DNA of 27,286 nucleotides from assembly GCA_040751775.1 (NCBI GenBank), contig JBFMGD010000038.1:1-27286 (forward strand), given 5' to 3'. Numbering within the stretch: position 1 is the first letter of the stretch; every line of letters starts with the position of its first letter. Positions 22,116 to 27,286 of the stretch are shown in pieces. Both the position numbers and the translations under genes were made by a program. The notes below the pieces were generated by a model. It was not told the DNA's origin. It saw only the letters and a program-made list of their open reading frames with translations, and searched no databases. Source of the stretch: JBFMGD01 sp040751775. Lineage in GTDB: Bacteria > Bacillota > Dethiobacteria > DTU022.

Positions 22116-22139
22116 AAAACAGACATGCTTGAAACTATG

Positions 22140-22940
22140 CTACTTCTGAAACGTTTTTGATTTCTTGGCCAAATACTCCAACAGGTAAGGGTTCAGGACC
22201 TTGATATAGGTTCCCTTCATCCCGAGCGAGCGCGATTCGATCACACCGGCGCTTTCAAACTTGCGCAGGGCGTTCACGATCACCGACCGGGTAATCCCCA
22301 GTTGGTCCGCGATTTTGCTCGCGACGAGCAGGCCTTCATCCCCGCCCAGTTCCTCGAAGATATGCTCCACCGCCTCCAACTCGGAGTAAGAGAGGGTAGC
22401 GATAGCCAGTTGTACCACGGCTTTGTTGCGGGCTTCTTCTTCGATTTTTTCCGCTTTGGATCTTAAAACTTCCATGCCGACAACAGTGGCGCCGGTTTCC
22501 GCCAGGATTAAGTCTTCCGCGTCGAAGAGTTCGTTGAAACGGGCCAACAACAGCGTGCCCAGGCGCTTGCCGCCGCCGACAATCGGGATCACCGTGGTGA
22601 TCTTGTTGGTGAAGAGGCAGTCTTCGGTTTCGATGAAGACACAGTCGTTTGACTTCTGGCGCAGGTTGACCCGGGAATCCTCGCTTTTCAGGAGAAACTC
22701 GTTGTATTCCTCGGGAAATTTACCTTCCTTCAGGACGTTTTTGACCATCAGCTCGCACTCGAACTCGTCCACGATGGCAAATCCCAGGATCCCGCCCTGG
22801 CGGTCAGCAATGTAGATATTGGCGTGGATTACGCTTTTAAGTACTTCAGCCACTTCTTTGAAGTCTACATGCTGGCCGGCTGTTTTTTGTAAAATCTTAT
22901 TGATGCGACGGGTCTTCTCAAGCAACGGAGAAGAAATCAC
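22140..22940 (-). CDS. codY: GTP-sensing global regulator CodY
   Basis: The 266-residue protein matches CodY in length and layout. An N-terminal GAF domain (about 1-155) binds branched-chain amino acids. A linker follows, then a winged helix-turn-helix at about 200-240 (VASKIADQLGITRSVIVNAL, then SAGVIESRSLGMKGTYIKVL). CodY with GTP and isoleucine represses nutrient-scavenging and adaptation genes in low-GC Gram-positives, so the amino-acid-catabolic genes in this window are plausible targets. The start is GTG at 22938-22940 with AGGTAGGTG about eight bases upstream. It follows hslU by 29 bases and is closed by a strong terminator, in the same order as in Bacillus subtilis. Confidence 0.97.
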   Translation of the reverse strand: MISSPLLEKTRRINKILQKTAGQHVDFKEVAEVLKSVIHANIYIADRQGGILGFAIVDEFECELMVKNVLKEGKFPEEYNEFLLKSEDSRVNLRQKSNDCVFIETEDCLFTNKITTVIPIVGGGKRLGTLLLARFNELFDAEDLILAETGATVVGMEVLRSKAEKIEEEARNKAVVQLAIATLSYSELEAVEHIFEELGGDEGLLVASKIADQLGITRSVIVNALRKFESAGVIESRSLGMKGTYIKVLNPYLLEYLAKKSKTFQK

Positions 22941-22969
22941 ATCTGTTCACCTACCTTTCTTCTGCTTGT

Positions 22970-24385
22970 TCATAGGATATATTTACTTAAATCTTTATTT
23001 TTTACTATTTTTTGTATTTTATTCTGAACATACTCCCGGTCAATGATCACCGCTTCAGCCTCACGCTCAGGCAGTTCGAAAGAGAGGTCCTCCAGGATTT
23101 TTTCCATGATTGTATGTAACCGTCTCGCCCCGATGTTTTCCATCTCTTGATTCAATGTGCATGCTGTGTGCGCGATTTCTTCGATCGAGTCCCTGGTAAA
23201 GGTCAGTTTCACTCCTTCCGTTTCCAGCAGGGCTGAGTACTGTTTGATTAGCGCGTTGTTCGGCTCTGTTAAAATTCGCTGAAAATCGCTTTCCGATAGG
23301 CTGTTCAACTCTACCCTAATCGGAAACCGCCCCTGCAGCTCCGGAATTAAATCCGAAGGTTTGGTCATGTGAAACGCCCCGGCGGCGATAAACAGAATAT
23401 GGTCCGTTTTAACCGGGCCGTACTTGGTTACCACGGTGGAACCTTCCACAATCGGTAAGATGTCCCGCTGGACCCCTTCCCGGGAAACATCGGGCCCCCC
23501 GCCGTGATAGTCCTTGCCGGCGATCTTGTCGATTTCGTCAAGGAAGATAATGCCCAGTTGTTCAGCTCTTTGCACGGCTTCTGTTGTAACAGCGTCCATG
23601 TCAATCAGTTTTTGCGCTTCTTCCTGTTGGAGCAGTTTGCGCGCTTCGGCTACGGTTACTTTTCTCTTTTTTTTACGCGCCGGCACCATATTGCCCAATA
23701 TATCCTGCAGGTTAACCCCCATCTCCTCCATGCCCTGCCCGGAGAATATCTCAAGCATCGGCGGCCGCCGGTCTTCGACCTCGATTTCCACCATCTGCTC
23801 TTCCATTTCGCCCCTTAACAGCCGTGCGACCACCAGCTTCTGCTCTTCCCGGGCCTGGGCGAGGCGTTCGTGAAAGCCGGCGTCCTCGGAGACGTTTTCT
23901 TCCTGTGCCGGAGCAGCCTGGAACAGAAAACCGAGGGGGTTGGTTTGCCGCCGCCGTTTCTTCGGCAGCGGCGCCAGCAGTTCCACCAACCGTTCACCGG
24001 CGGCGCGGGCCGCTTTATCTTCGACACCAAGCATACGCTCGCTTTGCACAATGCGGATCGAAGTTTCGACCAGGTCGCGGATCATCGCCTCCACATCCCG
24101 GCCGACATAGCCGACCTCGGTAAACTTGGTGGCCTCAACTTTTACAAAGGGAGCGTTTACCAGGCGGGCCAGGCGGCGGGCAATCTCCGTTTTCCCTACC
24201 CCGGTCGGACCGATCATGATGATGTTCTTCGGGATAATCTCTTCCTGCAGCTCCGCGTCGAGTTTTTTGCGCCGGTAGCGGTTGCGCAGGGCTACCGCCA
24301 CGCAGCGTTTCGCTTCTTCCTGGCCGACGATATAACGATCAAGCTCCGTCACGATCTCGCGAGGCGTCAGCTCTTCTGTAGCCAT
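22970..24385 (-). CDS. hslU: ATPase subunit HslU (ClpY) of the HslUV protease
   Basis: A 471-residue AAA+ unfoldase. It starts with LTPREIVTELDRYIVGQEEA, followed by Walker A IGPTGVGKTEIARRLA (about 57-72), the pore motif region KFTEVGYVGRDVEAMIRDLV, and a variable I-domain (about 110-245) rich in charged residues. Walker B is IIFLDEIDKIAGKDYHGGGPDVSREGVQRD in part, and the C-terminal tail ends LSKYIL, which docks into HslV to activate it. It feeds unfolded substrates into the HslV chamber in the cytoplasm. It lies 18 bases after hslV and before codY. The I-domain is of ordinary size, and nothing looks broken. Confidence 0.97.
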   Translation of the reverse strand: MATEELTPREIVTELDRYIVGQEEAKRCVAVALRNRYRRKKLDAELQEEIIPKNIIMIGPTGVGKTEIARRLARLVNAPFVKVEATKFTEVGYVGRDVEAMIRDLVETSIRIVQSERMLGVEDKAARAAGERLVELLAPLPKKRRRQTNPLGFLFQAAPAQEENVSEDAGFHERLAQAREEQKLVVARLLRGEMEEQMVEIEVEDRRPPMLEIFSGQGMEEMGVNLQDILGNMVPARKKKRKVTVAEARKLLQQEEAQKLIDMDAVTTEAVQRAEQLGIIFLDEIDKIAGKDYHGGGPDVSREGVQRDILPIVEGSTVVTKYGPVKTDHILFIAAGAFHMTKPSDLIPELQGRFPIRVELNSLSESDFQRILTEPNNALIKQYSALLETEGVKLTFTRDSIEEIAHTACTLNQEMENIGARRLHTIMEKILEDLSFELPEREAEAVIIDREYVQNKIQKIVKNKDLSKYIL

Positions 24386-24403
24386 TTTAGTAAACCAACC
24401 TCT

Positions 24404-24934
24404 CTAAAGTTCTTCCACAGTGATCCGATCATTAGTATAGATGCAAATTTCCGCAGCTATACTTAAAGCCTGGCGGACAATCTCGCCGGGAGACAGGTCG
24501 GTATGGCGCAGCAGCGCCTTAGCCGCGGCCAAAGCGTAAGGCGCTCCCGAGCCTACGGCGGCGACATTGTCGTCCGGTTCAATGACCTCACCGGTTCCGG
24601 AAATAAGCAGCAGCGCTCCGCTGCCGGCGGCCAGAAGCATTGCCTCGAGGCGGCGTAAAACCCGATCCGTGCGCCATTCCTTGGCCAGCTCCACCGCCGC
24701 GCGGGTCAGGTTCCCCTGGTAGCTCTCCAGCTTTCCCTCAAATTTTTCGCACAGGGTCAGCGCGTCGGCTACAGAGCCGGCATAACCGGTAATTACTTTT
24801 CCCTCGTAGAGACGGCGCACTTTCTTGGCGCCGTGCTTGATCACGGTGTTATTGCCGAAGGTAACCTGGCCGTCTCCGGCGATGGCTACCCGCTCCCCCT
24901 TTTTTACCGCGACAATGGTTGTTCCCTGAAACAT
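24404..24934 (-). CDS. hslV: Peptidase subunit HslV (ClpQ) of the HslUV protease
   Basis: The 176-residue proteasome-like peptidase begins MFQGTTIVAVKKGERVAIAG. The catalytic N-terminal threonine would be exposed by removing MFQG. GDGQVTFGNNTVIKHGAKKV, YAGSVADALTLCEKFEGKLE and GSGAPYALAAAKALL are family landmarks. I chose the ATG at 24932-24934; a GTG codon directly before it is the alternative, and AAGGCGG lies upstream. It forms a double hexamer capped by HslU rings. The gene follows xerC by 17 bases. Confidence 0.96.
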   Translation of the reverse strand: MFQGTTIVAVKKGERVAIAGDGQVTFGNNTVIKHGAKKVRRLYEGKVITGYAGSVADALTLCEKFEGKLESYQGNLTRAAVELAKEWRTDRVLRRLEAMLLAAGSGALLLISGTGEVIEPDDNVAAVGSGAPYALAAAKALLRHTDLSPGEIVRQALSIAAEICIYTNDRITVEEL

Positions 24935-24951
24935 CACTTAAACCGCCTTTT

Positions 24952-25854
24952 TTAATTGCGTGGATGAGCCATGCGGTAGACTTCCTGCAAGCGCTCCCTG
25001 GTGACATGAGTATAAATCTGGGTAGTGGAGACGCTGACATGGCCCAGCAGCTCCTGCACGATCCGTAAATCGGCGCCCCGCTCCAAGAGGTGCGTGGCAA
25101 ATGAATGCCGCAGTGAGTGCGGTGTAATTCCTTCTTTAGCGGATACGCGCCGGATATACTTGTGAAAGATCAGCCTTACTCCCCGGTCGCTTAATCGCCC
25201 GCCCCGGTGATTTAAAAAAAGACTTTCCCCTGCCGAACCGCTGCCGTCTTTTAACCGGGCCGCCAAAACCGGCCGGGCACGCTCCAGGTATTCTCTCACA
25301 AAAGCGACCGCCACCCGGCCGAGGGGCACGATTCTTTCCTTGCGTCCCTTGCCTTTTACCAAAGCCAACCGCTCATCCAGCCGGCAGGAGGATCGATCCA
25401 TGCCGACCAGTTCGCTGACCCGAAATCCGCCGGCATAGAGCAGTTCCAGGATGGTCCGGTCCCGGAGGCCCAAACTGGTGCCGCAATCGGGAGCTTCCAG
25501 CAAGGCGTTGACTTCATGGTAATACAGGAAGTGGGGCAATCTTTTTTCCTGCCGCGGCCGGGATACCCCCGTCCAGCTTCCTGCCTTCAGGTCGCCGCGT
25601 TTCTGTAAAAAAAATAAAAAAGAACGCGTCGCTGAAAGCTTGCGCGCCACTGAACCGCGGGCGTAACCGGATTCTTTCAACCAGGCGAGGAAGCGGCGGA
25701 GAGTGTAGTGATTCAGATCGCCCAGCCCGCCCCCATCCCGTTTAAGCAGGGTTAAGAACTGGTTGATATCGTTGCGGTACCCCTGTAAAGTCAAGGGGGA
25801 AGCGTTTTTTTCTATTTCCAGGTAACTCAAAAACTGCTCCAACCGCTCATCCAA
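24952..25854 (-). CDS. xerC: Tyrosine recombinase XerC (CodV-like)
   Basis: A 300-residue integrase-family protein with an N-terminal SAM-like domain (1-90). The full catalytic set is R145 in GGFRVSELVG, K169 in VKGKGRKER, H246 and R249 in HSLRHSFATH, H272 in LLGHVSVSTTQ, and the nucleophile Y281. With XerD it resolves chromosome dimers at dif. Its place between trmFO and hslV matches codV of Bacillus subtilis, so it is the housekeeping recombinase rather than a phage integrase; no attachment site or mobile-element gene is nearby. The start is TTG at 25852-25854 with AGGGTG seven bases upstream. Confidence 0.93.
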   Translation of the reverse strand: MDERLEQFLSYLEIEKNASPLTLQGYRNDINQFLTLLKRDGGGLGDLNHYTLRRFLAWLKESGYARGSVARKLSATRSFLFFLQKRGDLKAGSWTGVSRPRQEKRLPHFLYYHEVNALLEAPDCGTSLGLRDRTILELLYAGGFRVSELVGMDRSSCRLDERLALVKGKGRKERIVPLGRVAVAFVREYLERARPVLAARLKDGSGSAGESLFLNHRGGRLSDRGVRLIFHKYIRRVSAKEGITPHSLRHSFATHLLERGADLRIVQELLGHVSVSTTQIYTHVTRERLQEVYRMAHPRN

Positions 25855-25893
25855 CCCGTAACACCCTGAAATATCTTAGCATAACAAAGATGG

Positions 25894-27210
25894 TTATGCA
25901 AGCGATTGCTGGATTGTTTTTTGAAAAAATTCCAGCGATTCCAGGGCGCGGCGGGAAAGCGCTTCTTTACGCTCTCTGCGAGCCACTTTGCCGGACAAGG
26001 GCGGAAACAGCCCGAAATTGATATTCATCGGCTGAAAGTACTCCGCAGCTGACTGGGAGATGAAGCGGGCCAGGGCGCCGCAAGCGGTCTCGGGTGGGAA
26101 AATAACCGGTTGACCGCCCCTGGCATAGGCAACCGCGTTCAAGCCGGCCACGAGCCCCGCCGCGGCCGATTCCACGTAGCCTTCCACGCCGGTAATTTGA
26201 CCGCCAAAAAAAAGACCCGGTTCACTGCGTAACCCAAAGTCCGGGCCCAGGAGCCGGGGCCCGTTTAAAAATGTGTTCCGGTGCATCACCCCGTAGCGGG
26301 CAAATTCAGCCCGTGCCAATCCGGGAATCAACCGGAAGACCCGCTTCTGTTCCGGCCATTTCAGGCTGGTCTGGAAGCCGACCAGGTTGTAGAGCGAAGC
26401 AGCCAGGTTATCCTGGCGCAGCTGCACTACGGCAAAAGGCTGCCGGCCGGTGCGCGGGTCGATTAGCCCGACCGGCTTCAGGGGACCGAACAAGAGGGTA
26501 TCGGGCCCCCGGGAGGCCATCTCTTCCACAGGCATGCACCCTTCAAAAAATTGTTCCCGTTCAAAATCGTGTGCCGCGTGTTTCTCGGCGGCAATCAGCT
26601 CACTCCAGAAGAGCCGGTACTGCGGCTCGTCCATGGGGCAATTTAGATAGTCGTCACCACCCTTGCCGTAGCGTGAAGCCCGGAAGACCGTATCAAAGTC
26701 GATCGACTCGGCGGTCACGATCGGGGCGGCGGCATCGTGAAAATAAAGATATTCTTCGCCTGTCAGGAGCGCGATCGCTTCAGCCAGTGCGGCGGAAGTG
26801 AGGGGGCCGCTGGCGATAATGGCGGGGCGGTGCTCCGGCACTGCGGTAACTTCGCGGATCGTAACTTGAATGCGGGGGTGTTCATGCAGCCTGGCGGTGA
26901 CGGCGCCGGCAAAAGCGTCCCGATCCACGGCCAGGGCGCCCCCCGCCGGTACCCGGTGGGCATCGGCACACTCAATCACCAGGGAGCCGAGGCGGCGCAT
27001 CTCTTCCTTGAGCAATCCGACGGCATTGGCCAACCCCGCGGCACGCAGTGAATTGCTGCAAACCAGCTCGGCAAAGAGCCCGGTGTGGTGCGCCGGCGTC
27101 ATCGCCCGGGGGCGCATCTCCACCAGTTCCACCGCCAGGCCGCGGCAGGCCGCCTGCCAGGCCGCCTCGGCGCCGGCCAAGCCCGCTCCGACGATCAACA
27201 CTTTTTCCAT
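25894..27210 (-). CDS. trmFO: tRNA (uracil-5-)-methyltransferase TrmFO (folate/FAD-dependent)
   Basis: The 438-residue flavoprotein starts with the FAD-binding motif LIVGAGLAGAEAAWQAACRG. It has the conserved cysteine C51 in ELVCSNSLR and a second in FFEGCMPVEEMASRGPDTLL; both are linked to catalysis in studied TrmFO proteins. FFGGQITGVEGYVESAAAG near the C-terminus is another signature. It methylates U54 in the T-loop of tRNA using methylenetetrahydrofolate, as in many Gram-positive bacteria. The ATG at 27208-27210 has GGAGAGG upstream. It is followed by xerC after 39 bases, and topA usually lies directly upstream. Confidence 0.97.
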   Translation of the reverse strand: MEKVLIVGAGLAGAEAAWQAACRGLAVELVEMRPRAMTPAHHTGLFAELVCSNSLRAAGLANAVGLLKEEMRRLGSLVIECADAHRVPAGGALAVDRDAFAGAVTARLHEHPRIQVTIREVTAVPEHRPAIIASGPLTSAALAEAIALLTGEEYLYFHDAAAPIVTAESIDFDTVFRASRYGKGGDDYLNCPMDEPQYRLFWSELIAAEKHAAHDFEREQFFEGCMPVEEMASRGPDTLLFGPLKPVGLIDPRTGRQPFAVVQLRQDNLAASLYNLVGFQTSLKWPEQKRVFRLIPGLARAEFARYGVMHRNTFLNGPRLLGPDFGLRSEPGLFFGGQITGVEGYVESAAAGLVAGLNAVAYARGGQPVIFPPETACGALARFISQSAAEYFQPMNINFGLFPPLSGKVARRERKEALSRRALESLEFFQKTIQQSLA

Positions 27211-27223
27211 GCGTTTCCTCTCC

Positions 27224-27286
27224 TTAACTCACCTGGTTTCCATTTACATCTACGACTGGTGGGGGGCCGCCCCCGGCGGGGCCCCC
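27224..27286 (-). CDS. Possible C-terminal end of an upstream gene (perhaps topA)
   Basis: Reading leftward from the window edge, one frame stays open for 20 codons (Gly/Pro-rich, then VVDVNGNQVS) and ends with TAA at 27224-27226, just before the trmFO ribosome binding site. In Bacillus-type gene order topA precedes trmFO, so this could be its tail. The stretch is short and partly very GC-rich, and I cannot recognise TopA in it. Confidence 0.25.
   Translation of the reverse strand, partial: GGPAGGGPPPVVDVNGNQVS

Noticed and set aside
24952..25854. Tyrosine recombinase as a sign of a mobile element
   Set aside because: Gene order (trmFO-xerC-hslVU-codY), the XerC-like sequence and the absence of attachment repeats or phage genes show a housekeeping recombinase.
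1..27286. Search for CRISPR arrays, tRNA, rRNA and insertion sequences
   Set aside because: No regularly spaced repeats, no tRNA cloverleaf or rRNA landmarks, and no transposase-like protein were noticed on either strand.

Overview
The window looks like a chromosomal segment of an anaerobic Bacillota (Clostridia-like) bacterium with a fairly GC-rich genome. The evidence is an ornithine-fermentation gene set, a CodY regulator in the Bacillus-type order trmFO-xerC-hslV-hslU-codY, strong purine-rich ribosome binding sites with many TTG/GTG starts, and sigma-A-type promoters. No rRNA, tRNA, CRISPR array or insertion sequence was seen. The genus cannot be fixed from the sequence alone.

Layout. 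(1) Positions 1-4324, minus strand: ald, ord, ortA, ortB and the start of oraS, the oxidative branch of ornithine degradation. The operon continues past the left edge, where oraE is expected. (2) 4325-7750: an AT-rich control region, a divergent XRE-cupin regulator, and a large membrane sensor with CHASE4, HAMP, PAS, GGDEF and HD-GYP domains for cyclic di-GMP metabolism. (3) 7830-11636, minus: alanine racemase, a PadR regulator followed by a FetAB-type ABC exporter, and a flavin-reductase-like protein. (4) 11797-15680, plus: a chaperone operon of a CbpA/DnaJ hybrid, its modulator CbpM, and the ClpB disaggregase. (5) 15722-21868, minus: a drug-efflux operon of lipoprotein adaptor, RND pump, TetR repressor and a TolC-like protein. 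A promoter and an inverted-repeat operator lie in front of it. (6) 22140-27210, minus: codY, hslU, hslV, xerC and trmFO, ending in a strong terminator. The last bases may hold the end of the next upstream gene, perhaps topA.

How the genes work together. OraS(E) makes 2,4-diaminopentanoate from D-ornithine. Ord deaminates it oxidatively to 2-amino-4-oxopentanoate, and OrtAB cleaves that with CoA to acetyl-CoA plus D-alanine. Alanine racemase and alanine dehydrogenase, both in this window, could carry the D-alanine on to pyruvate, ammonia and NADH. The XRE-cupin regulator is well placed to control this. The most unusual protein is the TolC-like one at 15722-17065: it has TolC-type helical repeats but no recognisable beta-barrel strands, and in their place a long acidic coiled coil.
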